A stretch of DNA of 64,000 nt from Diadophis punctatus similis (taxonomy: Eukaryota; Chordata; Lepidosauria; Squamata; Dipsadidae). Below the pieces are notes generated by a model that saw only the letters and a list, made by a program, of their open reading frames with translations, was not told where the DNA came from and did no database searches. The position numbers and the translations under genes are program-made. Shown here piece after piece: positions 32,907 to 44,265 of the stretch (within the stretch, counting starts at the first letter, position 1; each line of letters begins with the position of its first letter). The stretch spans positions 46,961,778 through 47,025,777 of the forward strand of contig JALIGW010000002.1 in the NCBI GenBank assembly GCA_023053685.1. Reading direction: 5' to 3'.

Positions 32907-33042
32907 CAGAGGTGTCAAACTCACATCGTCACGGTGGCATCATGTGACATATTGGGACTTTCCCCCCCCTTTGCTAAACCGGGCATGGGCATGGCCAGTG
33001 CGTGACACATCTGACCACTGGGCTGGGAATTTGATAACCCTG
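32907..33042 (+). mobile_element. Short hAT-type MITE (CAGAGGTGTCAAACTC family)
   Basis: Left end CAGAGGTGTCAAACTC and right end GAATTTGATAACCCTG are imperfect inverted repeats, flanked by ccttaatg (32899-32906) and ccttaatt (33043-33050), an 8-bp duplication with one mismatch. 136 bp, non-coding. Confidence 0.8.
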
Positions 33043-33050
33043 CCTTAATT

Positions 33051-33642
33051 AATCTATTCCCCATTAATCTTTTTCAATCCCCCTTTAAATCCACACAAGC
33101 TAATGGCCATAATGAATTGCACAAGATAGTTTAAACATATCTATCAGAGTAAATATCTGTGAAGCGTGAGTCTTTTCGGATTGGATTGGATTGGAAAACA
33201 GATTAGCCTTTTCTTGGAAAGGAGAAATGATACTATTCATTTCTAGGCCAAATTAGAATTGCCACACATTTGCCTAGCAGAGATTTGTTGCACAGTTAAA
33301 AAAAAAAGCATACAATCTTTGAAATAAATAGATGGTTCTGAAAACTAGTCTGGGAAGAGGAGGAGAGGAAAGACAGTTATCAATGTAACACAGAGAGGAA
33401 ATACATAGCCTTATTTTCTAATAAGAATAATGTCCAAATTATAAATCCCAAGCATAGAGTTATTATTCTATTTTGCTTTGCTTTGCTTTATTTTATTTTA
33501 TTACCTCCCCAAGTGTTTCAACAACATTATAATGACTATATTTTAAAATAACAAAGACAAAAGAATAATACCAGTAAAACAATGAAAGCTCACAGCAAAG
33601 CACAACCGAGTAATTGCAATGCCTGCCTACATAGGTCAATCA
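33051..33642. other. Spacer with a pentamer-like tract
   Basis: No gene recognised. 33470-33503 is a short (TTTGC)n/(TTTTA)n run, possibly a LINE tail. Confidence 0.4.
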
Positions 33643-33650
33643 GAAGTAAG

Positions 33651-33996
33651 CAGGGGTGGGTTCCTCCCGGTTCGAACTCGTTCGCCTGAACTGGTAGTGA
33701 CCCGCTGGTGACATCACGATGACATCACCAAACCGGATTGGTCGGTGCCGATCCGTGGGCACTGCCATTTTTTTTTTTGAATTTTTTAAAATTTTATTTT
33801 ATTTTATTTTATTTTTTCCTTCTGAGCATGCGCAGAACTCGAGTTCTGGCACTGTGCATGCAGTCACTATCTGTTTTTGGCTTTTTTATTTATTTTTTTC
33901 GGATTTTTCATTATTGCGCATGCGCGCCCACGCGTCATGCCCACGTGGCGCAGGAGGAAGCGAACCGGAAGCGAGGTAAGTTGGAACCCACCCCTG
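33651..33996 (+). mobile_element. hAT-type MITE (CAGNGGTGGGTTC family)
   Basis: Starts CAGGGGTGGGTTCC, ends GGAACCCACCCCTG, with a perfect 8-bp duplication gaagtaag (33643-33650 and 33997-34004). Terminal inverted repeats are perfect over 14 bp. Closely similar to the copies at 30900 and 61997. Confidence 0.95.
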
Positions 33997-34077
33997 GAAG
34001 TAAGCCAACATCCAAAGCAGGATTACAAAACAATTTGCCCCACATATCAACATTCAAGGCTTTCTAAAGTATAGGGT

Positions 34078-34489
34078 CATGATGGCAAACCTTTTTTTGC
34101 TTGGATGCCAAAAGGGCGCGCATGCACATGATAGCGTGCACGTGTGTGCCCACACACATAATGCAATGCCCTCCCCCGTGCACAACCCCTCACTGAAGCC
34201 TCCGGAGCCTGTGAATGGTGAAAAATGGGCCCAACGGGCATACCGGAAGTTTGTTTCTGAACTTTCGGTAGACCCATTGGGCCCATTTTTCACCATTGAC
34301 AGGCTCCGGAGGCTTTCCTGAAGTCTGGGGAGGGTGAAAACGGCCTCGCCCACCCTCTGGAAGGCCAAAAATCATCTGGCCAGCACGCACATGCGCGCTG
34401 GAGCCGACATAGGGCAATGCCTTGCGTGCCCTCAGATATGGCTCCGCATGCCACCTGTGGCACGTGTGCCATAGGTTCACCATCACGGG
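34078..34489 (+). mobile_element. hAT MITE (CAGTGATGG family), uninterrupted copy with fold-back core
   Basis: Left end 'catgatggcaaacctttt' and right end 'gtgccataggttcaccatca' match the DIRS-split copy at 24508/30403. A long inverted repeat lies inside: 34195-34237 pairs with 34272-34314 around a 34-base centre. The 8-bp duplication is not clean (tatagggt against gatagagc). Confidence 0.85.
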
Positions 34490-35239
34490 GATAGAGCTAT
34501 GTGGATGGGATACTATTGAGAAGAAAGGATAGCTGCAGAGAAAACCCCATTCTAAGGTTTTTATAAGATGGCATTGCTTTAGAGAAGAAAGCTGGTTCCT
34601 GGCCATGGCTGCCATAATGACCTCTTGCTAATTGAACAAGACAATCAATCCAAAAGGACACTCAAATTACACCCAAATTCTGCCTGGGCAAATATAATCC
34701 CATAAAGAATTAAAGTTGGAATATCTCTGGAAACTAGTTCTTTGAAGCCATGGTTCTTTGAATCCACATCCTCTAAGTCTTGCTAGCATTGAGCTTGAGC
34801 CTTGAATTTTCACACCTAGACTCTAACAGCCTCTAGGCATTGGAGCAGATCTTCAACAAAATCACAATTTCTGCTCAGGGTCAAGATATATGACCTGGTG
34901 CAAATTGATGGGAACTGGAATGAATCAAGAGCCCTTGAACATGTATGAGTTTATGGTTGACAAGTCTCTACTTTTTTGTCCTGAAATTCTTTTCTTTCTT
35001 CTCATTGCAACTATAAATCTGTTGGTCCATTTTTGTAGGATTGATTTATGTTTAAAGTAAACAGCACTTAAAAATTTTCACTTAATAAAATACCATTTGC
35101 TGTATTTAGAAACTTCATTATGTAAACTTCACAAGTGTGTATTTATTTAACAGTATTATATCATGGCTTTTGATTTATTATTCTGCTTGCAGTGCTTAAT
35201 TTGCCTTTAGAAGTTTCAATAAGCCTTTAGAGCAATTTC
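34490..35239. other. Spacer, no gene seen
   Basis: No recognised coding or repeat sequence. Confidence 0.4.
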
Positions 35240-35480
35240 TATTGTGGCGCCCTCCCACTGGAATATCATCCCTTCAGAGATCAGACTTGACTTGATCCTG
35301 TTGGCCTTTCAAAGGCATTAAATACCTGTTTTTGCCATCAAGCCTGGATGAATCTTGATTGTTCTGATTGTGGTATGTTATGAATGTTCTTGGCTACTAT
35401 TTTATGCTATTTTTATTATTTACAGTTTTGGTTGCTGTTTTCATTCTGTTTTTAATTGTTGGCTTAGAATTTGCTTGCTG
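35240..35480 (+). mobile_element. Degenerate LINE 3' fragment (CR1/L3-like)
   Basis: 'ggcgccctcccactggaata' encodes a 'WNSLP'-like remnant (HWNIIPSEIR) followed by a T-rich 3' UTR resembling the ends at 20.6 and 61.4 kb. Frames are broken. Confidence 0.55.
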
Positions 35481-36219
35481 GTTATGCATGATGTGAAACC
35501 AATAGTACACCAAGTGCTGCAGTTACTATTGGAAGTCCAGATGTAAGAATAGTTTAGATACTTTTGAATATCTAGCTTAGGCAAACCACAAGTTCCCTCG
35601 CTGCTAAGATCCCCAAACAAAAGTGTCTTACCCACAATAAACCATAATGGGCATGTCATACGCACTTGAACCTGAGACTTGGAAAGGCCAACCTCTTGTC
35701 CACCTGACAACCTAGTGCTCACAAGATGTGTTAAGAGTGTCATCAGTCCGAATCATCATAAAGAATAGCTTGTGGATTCTGGTTCTAAACATTTGAGGTG
35801 TACCCATTCGTCCTTAAAAATATGAAGGCAATGACAAGGCAGATTCAATATTATGTACAGCTGTGGCAGCTGTCAAATAATAGCACTTCATTGACTCAGC
35901 AGGCCTTGGGAGAATTACAAAAGTGAAAATTGGATAAAGAACTGGCAGTAAAGAAGATTATTATGTACACCTTGAAGCTGAGGAGACAATGAGACTATAA
36001 ACACAATCTATTGAAAATTTTGACTCTGAATGGATCCAAGAGAAGAGAAACACTATTGTGGCACTGCAATATAAAGAAACAAAGACAGATTGGGAAATCT
36101 GCTCATGTTTTCTCTCACAATGTATGTAAAACCTGTACACCTTTGACAATTAAATAAAAAACTCCAATTTATTTTAATTATCTTCAACAAGATTGCTACA
36201 AGTGGCTGCATGACTCAAA
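35481..36219. other. Spacer, no gene seen
   Basis: Nothing recognised on either strand. Confidence 0.4.
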
Positions 36220-36458
36220 GAGCCGAGTTGGTGCAGTGGTTAAATGCAGCACTGCAGGCTACTGCTAGTTCAGCAGTTCAGCTGTTCAAATCTCACCGGC
36301 TCAAGGTTGACTCAGCCTTCCATCCTTCCGAGGTGGGTAAAATGAGGACCCAGATTGTTGGGGGCAATAGGCTGAACTCTGTAAACCGCTTAGAGAGGGC
36401 TGTAAAGCACTATGAAGCGGTATATAAGTCTAAGTGCTATTGCTATTGCTATTGCTAT
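36220..36458 (+). mobile_element. Sauria-type SINE
   Basis: Best-preserved copy: 'gagttggtgcagtggttaaa' head, B-box-like 'gttcaaatctc', 'gaggacccagattgttgggg' core, and 'tataagtctaagtgc' followed by (TATTGC)n. Very similar to the copy at 994. Confidence 0.9.
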
Positions 36459-37386
36459 ATACTATAGCATAAGCCTTCACAATTTGCTTTGAAGACATAA
36501 CCTTCTACTATAAGCATCTACTTGCACAATTTCAAATACTTTCTATTTTATTCCAGATAAGGCAATGTTCTATCTTTGGCAACTTTAATCTTTTCTTGCT
36601 TTTCTGCTTTTATCTAAACCTAATAATGCCCTGTAGTTATGGCATTTAGCACACCCCCTTCCTAAATTCCATGTCTTTGTCAATGACATACAATTATATT
36701 TATTTTCTTTCAGCATAAGCTGTGGCTCAAATTAATTATTGGCTAAAAATGGTCCTTTTGTATTCAAAAACTTTTTCAGCATCTGAAGGATGTAGGTGAG
36801 CAGATGGTAGGAAAATCTGGCTTTTCCTTTCCCACATAATTTCACAGGAAAATAACAAGTTTCCTACCTAGCAACATTTATTGTCTATTGTTTGTTAAGA
36901 CATTTGATAGGGAGCAGGATTTATATATCTAAAATATCAATATGACAAGTTGAGGCAGCTGTTGGCATCCTCAATTCAAAAACATACAGAGTTTTCAACC
37001 CATTCCTAAACTAGGTTCCAATAGCATAAAGCTAAACACAGCTCATTCTGAGGGTTTTACTTTGTCCATGTGGTAGAGGGGACAGTTTTGCCTGAATTGC
37101 TGGATATAACCTCTCTGGACATCTGTCTCAATATTTGACTTCTGCCTGACAAAGTTTACATTGGTCACCTGATGCTCATAATCCAGTTTCAGAGTGCTAG
37201 TCTAACGCTTTTAGCAATTACAGTGAATGTTTCGTTTGTGATATCCCAGAATAAAATCTAAATATATCAGCTACTACTTTGAGCTTCCACTGGTTGCATT
37301 GGACTTATGTTTCACTTATAAATTCCTTAGATTCTTTAGAATCTGTGGGTGATGAGATTTACTATATCTCTTTTCCTTGCATCCTG
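36459..37386. other. Spacer, no gene seen
   Basis: AT-rich; nothing recognised. Confidence 0.4.
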
Positions 37387-37455
37387 AAGCATTTATTATT
37401 TATTTATGTATTTATGTATTTATGTATTTATTATTTATTTATTTATTTATTTATT
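37387..37455 (+). repeat. (TTTA)n / (TTTATGTA)n microsatellite
   Basis: Imperfect tetramer run at the 3' end of the minus-strand LINE that follows; it is the LINE tail. Confidence 0.85.
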
Positions 37456-37990
37456 ATTTTGTTTGTCAAACATGTACAAAATAGTAGGTGTTTGTATGAA
37501 CATAACTTAAGCATAGAAGTACAGATAAATGAGGACAACAGGACAGTAAGACAGGGATGGTAGACACAGTGGTGCACTTATGCACGCCCCTTATAGACCT
37601 CTTAGGAATGGGGTGAGGTCGACTGTAGACAGTCTGAGGTTAAAGTTTGGGGGTTTGGGGAAGAAACCACAGAGTCAGGTAGTGCATTCCAGGCATTAAT
37701 CAATCTATTGCTGAAGTCGTATTTTCTGCAGTCGAGTTTGGAGAGGTTTACCTTGAGTTTGTATCGATTGCGTGCTCGTGTTTAAGCTAAAGTATTCATT
37801 GACAGGAAGGACATTTTGGTATATGATTTTATGAACTACATTTAGATCAGATCGAAGGTGACGTAGTTCTAAATTGTCTAATCCCAATATTTCAAATCTG
37901 GTGGGATAAGGTATTCTATTGCGAGCAGAGGAGTGGAGGACTCTTCTTGTGAAATATTTCTTGACTCTCTCGATTGTCCTGAATTCTGTG
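37456..37990 (-). pseudogene. L2-like LINE 3' end (C-terminal ORF plus 3' UTR)
   Basis: Reverse complement: a frame of about 60 codons including 'NLELRHLRSDLNVVHKI' and 'NEYFSLNTS', then after a frameshift 'KYDFSNRLINAWNALPDSVV', the 'WNxLP' end typical of L2/CR1-type ORF2. The UTR follows ('ggggcgtgcataagtgc') and then the tail. Frameshifted and 5'-truncated. The plus-strand tails at 5594 and 6010 are from the same family. Confidence 0.75.
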
Positions 37991-37999
37991 ATTTTTTTT

Positions 38000-39051
38000 C
38001 CCTCTGATCTTTGAGGGTTTGTAAGAGACTTATGCTTTTAGAACTCCTTGATGTATCCATTTGGAAGAAAAGCCTCCTCCTTTTTCCCCCCTGCTCTTTT
38101 GGAAAAGCAGAATAAAGGGACTTCAATTATGCCTCTAAGGCCTACATTTTAGCCAGAAAGATTCCTTCGAAATTCTGCCTTTTTTTTCTGTTCCATGAAA
38201 ATTTCTACAATTTTGTCTCAAAAATGAGCAAGGTGAGGGTCACAGTTTTGTATAAAATGAGTCAGACAATAGTAAGTCACTCAATTCTGCAAAACTACCT
38301 CAGTAATCCCTTATTCTTACCAATTTATATTTGTCATGATAGATCTACTTCTGAACCTAACATTTCCCAAAGTTCTCTTATTTTACATTTCTTACTCATT
38401 GGGAACTGATTCTCACAACACTATGTGTTCAGGAATCCATTTTGCTATAGATGCAGAGTTCCACTAGATACATCTAACTGAATTGTATAGGTTTTATGCA
38501 TTTTTATTACTTGACAATATTGTTTCAAACTACAGCAGGAAAGAGACTTGATGTTTCTTTTAGGGGCGGGGGGAATGATGCATTAGACATAGGCCATTAT
38601 CATTGCTGCTAGATTTTCAGTAGATAAATCACCAGAAGTGAAAATGAGGTACCTCCAGGAACAAAGCCACATGAGGAAATATTTCCTGGGGGAATCAGAA
38701 CCTCAGCTTTTCAGTATTTGACACATCAAATGCAATGCTCTGAAGCAGCTCACAAATGAATTGCCATAGTGGAAACAGTTTTCCTGCTAAAAATAGTGGG
38801 CAACATAATGTGTTTTCAATCTCATCCCATTTCTTCTTGTTTCTTTGCTGCCAAGCTACGTTGCTACATTGCTAGGCTGGTAGGTGATGGCAAGACTAGT
38901 GGAAAAATGATCACAGAACAGGCTTTGCAAGCAGCAAGCTGCACTCTGTTCCCTGCTCCAGGAAGTTCACAGAATTGGGCCAAACAGTCTAGCTGGCAGC
39001 CACAATAATGTGCTCAAAACTCTATCTGGGTTTATGTGTGCCACACATAAC
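38000..39051. other. Spacer, no gene seen
   Basis: No recognised coding or repeat family. Confidence 0.4.
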
Positions 39052-39059
39052 AGTTTGGG

Positions 39060-39277
39060 CAGGGGTGAGTTCTACTTACCTTCCCTACCTGTTCGCATCA
39101 CGTCGGAAGTGTGCAAATGACCCTCTGCGCATGTGTGGAGGGCTCTTTGGCAGCTGCTTTCAGGAAGCGTGACCGGAGGAACTGTTCGCCGGCGATCGCT
39201 GTCGGTTTGGCAAGTGGGGGCAAATTCCCTCCACCGGTACAGGCGAACCGGTCCATACCGGCAGCAACCCACCACTG
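39060..39277 (-). mobile_element. hAT-type MITE (CAGNGGTGGGTTC family), reverse orientation
   Basis: Starts CAGGGGTGAGTTCTACTTAC, the complement of the right end of other copies, and ends GCAACCCACCACTG. A perfect 8-bp duplication agtttggg (39052-39059 and 39278-39285) flanks it. Confidence 0.92.
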
Positions 39278-39285
39278 AGTTTGGG

Positions 39286-41329
39286 CCATACCCTGTGTAC
39301 TGTCTCTACTTGACTCAAGTTTACTAAGGAATAGTAACAAGGGGTGGTTCATTTTTGCCAGTGGTTCTTTTCTGCCTATTGTGACCACATTACTGTGAGA
39401 AGATCACTGAATGCTTTTGAGCATATGACAGTAGGTTTTTTAAAAAATCATTCCACATATATGTCCCATACAAGGTCATACCAGATTGATTCAGGTAACA
39501 GAGTTCAGCACATCATATTAGTTGAAAATAAATAAATAAATAAATAAACAGACAAACAAACAATCAAATAAATAACATATAGTCAAACATTTCTTTTTTC
39601 CTTAAAACAAAGCATAAATTCTACAGAGTACTATTTTATTAATGTTTATTTTTCTGCCTAGGTTTTTTATTTGAATCAGCTCTGGTGCTGCAGGATCAAC
39701 TCTTGTTGCCTAAAATGGGTGATTTGTTTAACAGAAAAGGAGATACTGTATTTTGCTGCAGGAAGAAACAAAAAGCAAATGCAAACACCTGTACACTTCT
39801 CAGGAGTGCCAATAAAATATGTTTACGCATTATTAAGTTACGTCCTATAAACTGGTTTGAACCCAATCCATGAAATTACCACAATATTTTTTTCTTAAAG
39901 TATATCTTACCATTAAAAAAAAACTTGAAATGATTTCTCTATTCTAATAAAACTCTATCACAACAAATGCTTTATTTGATACATTGCTGTCCTTTTTAAA
40001 AGGAAATTAAAAGAATTCATCAATAATATTGATTCAGCCAAATTCGGCAGTGCTATTATTAGAATGGAGAAGACTGCAGCATACCCATTTTACTCAGTTA
40101 TTAAAATTAATTGGAATACATTTTGTCTCATTGTCTACTAAAATGGCACAGGTAAAAGTAGTGACGTCAAAGTTTACCCTGTTTAGTCTTTTCAAAATAT
40201 GACACATTAATTTTGCTATGTAACATTTCAACATACAACAAAATAACAGCTGTTATATGAACGTGAACACTGATCAGAAATTTGATAGAACTTATATGGA
40301 ATAGTCTTAATACATATTAGTATCTTTTAAGTAGTTCTACTGGGCACTGAGATTTTATTGCCATTGTTATTGCCGCTGTTGTAGTAGTTTTGTTGTTGTT
40401 TTGTTGTCTTAGGACATAAATTGGCACATTTTGGGGAGTCTTTTGCCATAGTTTTTTTATTACAACAGGTTTAACCAATCAGCAGCTATATTGCTCTGGA
40501 AAGTATCTGTTTGCCCACAGAGACAAGCCAAAAATGACAGCTGTTTGAACTGACCAAAAGAAAGATTTATTTTTCCTGCCAAGTATGATTTCTTTCACAA
40601 TAAGCTCTTGTGTGCTAGTCAGACTGAGTAATATATTTTCTCCACATTTGGAGTACAACAACAGTACTATTAATTCTTAAGATTGAACAAAGTAAACTGA
40701 TATATTTTGTTGAATTCATGCCCAAGGTTTCCCTAATAAAGTGGAATGAAACAGCTGCTCAAACTGGTGGTTACAGACATCAGGATTTGTTGTGGGTGGA
40801 CATGAAAATTAGTGAAGCAAGGATTGGAATGGACTTTATGAGCTAGAACTGGTTAACTACTGCTCAGGGCTCTGCATCAGTTTTGAAGCACGAATCAATA
40901 ACTTGAATACCATATTTTTTTTTTCTCACATACATATTGCCATTCTCTCTATGGGTGAAAAGACTCAAGGCAACTTACTGATGTGTGTTTTCCTCCTTTA
41001 CAGTTTAGTGTCCTCTGAGACTTGTGAAGGACCTGTACTGCAAAGAGATAAAAAATACGGAAAACACAAAATATGGATGAAGAGAGAAAGGAAACTAAGT
41101 TGGAGAGATGAAATAGAAGCAATTGACCAGCTTCTTAACAAATTGACTCTTGTGGTCAGTTAGTTGAGAAGGAGTAAGAGCCATTGTTCATACTTCCAAT
41201 AGATAATAAATCTTGCTTAAATCTTATCACAGTTGGTCCATCATCTTTCTCAGGATAAATATCTTACCCACTTTCATATGTCTAGAAAGTAAGAACCATC
41301 CAGGTTAGCATTTTGTCTTCTGGCAATGG
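39286..41329. other. Spacer with a short tetramer run
   Basis: 39522-39576 is a (AAAT)n/(CAAA)n tract that may be a LINE tail. Otherwise AT-rich with no gene recognised. Confidence 0.4.
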
Positions 41330-41337
41330 TATTCATG

Positions 41338-41620
41338 AATGAATGAATGAATGAATGAATATTCCAAAGTTGGTTTTTTCAAGAAGCAACTGGACTTTCT
41401 GATTTTTCTTTGAGCTGAGAACTGAAGAAGCTTCTTGGACGAGAAGTAAAATTTCTTCAGAGAAAAATCAGAAAGTCCAATTGCCTCTTGAAAAAAGCAC
41501 ATTTGGGACAACCATGACCTGGATGATGGAAAATCTCCATAGATGAATGAATGAATAAATATTTTATTCAGCTGAGTGTGATTAGACACACAAGGAATTT
41601 GACTTGAAACATGATCTGCT
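41338..41620. repeat. Fold-back repeat with AATG runs and a LINE-like tail
   Basis: A (GAAT)n run at 41334-41360 is followed by an imperfect inverted repeat: 'caactggactttctgatttt' near 41387 pairs with 'aatcagaaagtccaattg' near 41465, enclosing the palindrome 'gaagaagcttcttgg'. A second (GAAT)n run at 41543-41557 leads into 'agacacacaaggaatttgac', similar to the sequence after the AATAG run at 51388. I recognise the fold-back as a dispersed vertebrate repeat but cannot name its family. Confidence 0.6.
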
Positions 41621-42309
41621 CTCAACATGATTCCAAAAACTAGATAAAAATAATCTAGTTAAACAAATGAAACAAAAACATTATACCTTTCCATTTATAT
41701 ATTGAGAAAAATGATCACATATTTGCAGTGCAATCATGTTGTATGGGGGAAGGATTTGAGAAATGATATCCTTGATGTTTGTTCCAAAAGATTCAGTGAC
41801 AGAGCAAATAACCAAATGAAGGTGCATCCAACATTCAACCAAATTTATAATTACAGACTAAATGGCATCTAGTAATCATGCCAAAATATTTAACATTTAA
41901 CTTTTAATTATGTGTAATCTCTTATCCAAAAATGAAGATATTACACATACCAACACAATCAATGCTTTTAGCTGTAGTATTACACAGTAATATATGCAAA
42001 CATGACTCAACATAACCATGAAAAAATTTCCTAAACAAGGAAAAATTACATGGATTATGTATATCCAAAACCAAGGGCGTGTATTTATATTCTCTAAATT
42101 TTCACTAGAAATGAAATATGAAAATATACAAATGATATAAACCATATTGTATATCTGTAATATAGAGGCAATCTACAACCAGGAACCCATTTCCACACAG
42201 AATGTCCAGAATGGAGAATGATTATTAATAAAAAAAATTAGTATTGCTCTGTCGTCGATGTAGAACATCCTCTTTATTAATGCTTGATATTCTTTTCCCA
42301 CTGGTCCTC
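41621..42309. other. Spacer, no gene seen
   Basis: AT-rich; nothing recognised. Confidence 0.4.
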
Positions 42310-42655
42310 ATATAATTTTATAAATTTAGTCTCATTAAGAGATGATGTGATGTGATAGCTGTCTTAAATTATTTTGAAGGCCCACCTCACAGAGAATGGA
42401 ACAAACATAACATTTCTTCATGGAATATTAATAGGGCGAAAAGATAATGAAAAATATGTTTGACTTGGAAAAACATATAAACAGAAAGGAAACACTTTTT
42501 GACAGTGGAATAGAATTCTTGGGAAATGATAGTCTCTAGTCATTGGAAATATTTATTTCAAGGTCTGTCAGGGGATGGTATATTTTCAAGAGTTCTGACT
42601 TGAGCAGGAGGCTGATTATATGATCTTCAACATCCCTTCCAAGTCCAACTATAAA
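42310..42655 (+). mobile_element. Old CR1 LINE 3' fragment
   Basis: Broken frames retain 'VLKYFEGPPHREWNK'-like coding sense, and the end 'gagcaggaggctgattatat' then 'catcccttccaagtccaac' matches the CR1 3' UTR pattern also seen at 3370. Highly diverged. Confidence 0.6.
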
Positions 42656-43523
42656 AGTTTCTGAAGCGAGAAAAAAATATTCCAGATGTTTCTGTAGTTA
42701 TGATTTGTTTTGAGCAGCTGAAGGACTTGGGAACAAATCTGTAAGACTTTTAGGAAAAGCACATTTCTTCTTAGCAGCTTTGTTCTTCGGAGTTTACTTC
42801 TGATGACCTGGTATCTGTCCACCCATTTTTTCTACTGTGAGAAAATTCTCCTTCTGCATCCTGCAGATTTGAAATTGGTTCTCTGTTTTCCAATCACCCC
42901 ACCCATCTGCTTGTTCATACTCCAAAAGTAGTCTAAGTGAATGGTTAACTGACCTTATTTGTCCCCCTGAAAAATGGGGAAATAGTTGCTATTAATGTGT
43001 TAAGAAATACATTTCTAAGAATTTAGGGGATTAAAATAAAATAATTACATTACTGACATGGTGAATGAGTTTTCTCTCCCTGAAATAGTTTTATGCTTTT
43101 AAAAAATAGCACACTCTGGGAGAATTTCTTCTTAATGGGCCATATTACTATGCTTTTTCTATGTTCCATATCCATATTAAAATACCATTCACACTTTTGA
43201 CCCAAATTTATCCCCTCCCACTTTATCCCCTTATGAATCAATACAAAAAGGCCAAAATTGTTGGCCCAAAGCAGATTTGTCCTGAGGCCATAATAGGAAA
43301 GCATTAAAATGCCTTACAGCTGCTTTATTTTTCAACAGAATAGGAGGACTCACAGTCCCTTTAGAAGATATTAACTGGGTCAGGTTTCAGTCAGACATGT
43401 TTGGGAGTTTCATTACAATGTGATTTTAAAATATTCCCACTGTAAGAAAAGAATGTTTTAGAAATATTGGTACTTTAAAATGGTGATAATTAGAATTTTA
43501 AGATCTTGCTATTGTTTGTTTAT
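42656..43523. other. Spacer, no gene seen
   Basis: AT-rich; nothing recognised. Confidence 0.4.
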
Positions 43524-43531
43524 ATTTAGTG

Positions 43532-43811
43532 CAGTGGTTCTCAACCTTCCTAATGCCGTGACCCGCGACCCGCCCCTGCGACCCCACCGTGACCCACCCT
43601 GCCGCCGCGCCTGCTGCCGCGCCTGCTGCCGCGACCCCCGCCCGCCACCACCATTTGGGTTGTTTTACCCTCTGCACATGTGCAAAGCGTTCTGCGCATG
43701 CGCAGAGGGTAAAAGAACCCAAATGGCGGCATCCGGGCAAAGTCTCCCAACCCCTGTGAAAGGGTTGTTTGACCCCCAAAGGGGTCATGACCCCCAGGTT
43801 GAGAACCGCTG
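43532..43811 (+). mobile_element. SPIN-like hAT MITE with a GC-rich replaced interior
   Basis: Ends CAGTGGTTCTCAACCTTCC and CCCCCAGGTTGAGAACCGCTG's inner match are those of SPIN (Space Invaders) hAT transposons, with 'cccctgtgaaagggttgttt' and 'gacccccaaaggggtcatga' as in SPIN right ends. A perfect 8-bp duplication atttagtg (43524-43531 and 43812-43819) flanks it. The interior (about 43565-43735) is not the AT-rich SPIN core I know; it is GC-rich with an inverted repeat (43649-43672 with 43703-43726) around TGCGCATGCGCA at 43693-43704. Confidence 0.88.
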
Positions 43812-44109
43812 ATTTAGTGAGAGGTAATTATTTGTGGACTAAAAAAATTTGAAGTCATCCTTGTTATAAATTTGTTTATTGCATTTTTGTGACTTTTTTT
43901 TTCATTTTGCTGTTCCATTTCACTTCACAGTCTGTTTCTCCCCTCTGGAATCAGTTTTTACTAGACAAACTACCAAAATCTGTAACAGCTTTGTTCCCTA
44001 TGCCATCTGTCTGGTAAACTTGTAAGATTCATTTTTCTTGCCATGTACATCGGAACTAGACTGTGTTGTTTCTCTGTGTCATAAAATTTATGTGGGTATA
44101 TGCATAATT

Positions 44110-44265
44110 CTGTATTTATTTATTTATTTATTTAGTCATGTTTATGTAGTGCATATTGGAGGTGGTGACCCTTCAAGAGCTGTATGCAATGAAATTTTAT
44201 TGTAATGTATGCCGATTACTGTACATTCAAAGTGACAATAAAGTTATTCTAAATCTAAGTCTTTA
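44110..44265 (+). mobile_element. LINE-like 3' tail
   Basis: A (TTTA)n run followed by 'caatgaaattttattgtaat' and 'gtgacaataaagttattcta', a LINE-type 3' end with polyadenylation-like AATAAAG. Family uncertain. Confidence 0.4.

Noticed and set aside
41400..41460. Hammerhead ribozyme in the fold-back repeat
   Set aside because: The 'gga(c/t)gagaag...aaa' words recall a hammerhead core, but the CUGAUGA and GAAA core bases are not all present in the correct order.
43480..43812. Arg/Cys-rich protein across the SPIN-like element
   Set aside because: The frame crosses both transposon ends and the target duplication; it is non-coding MITE sequence.
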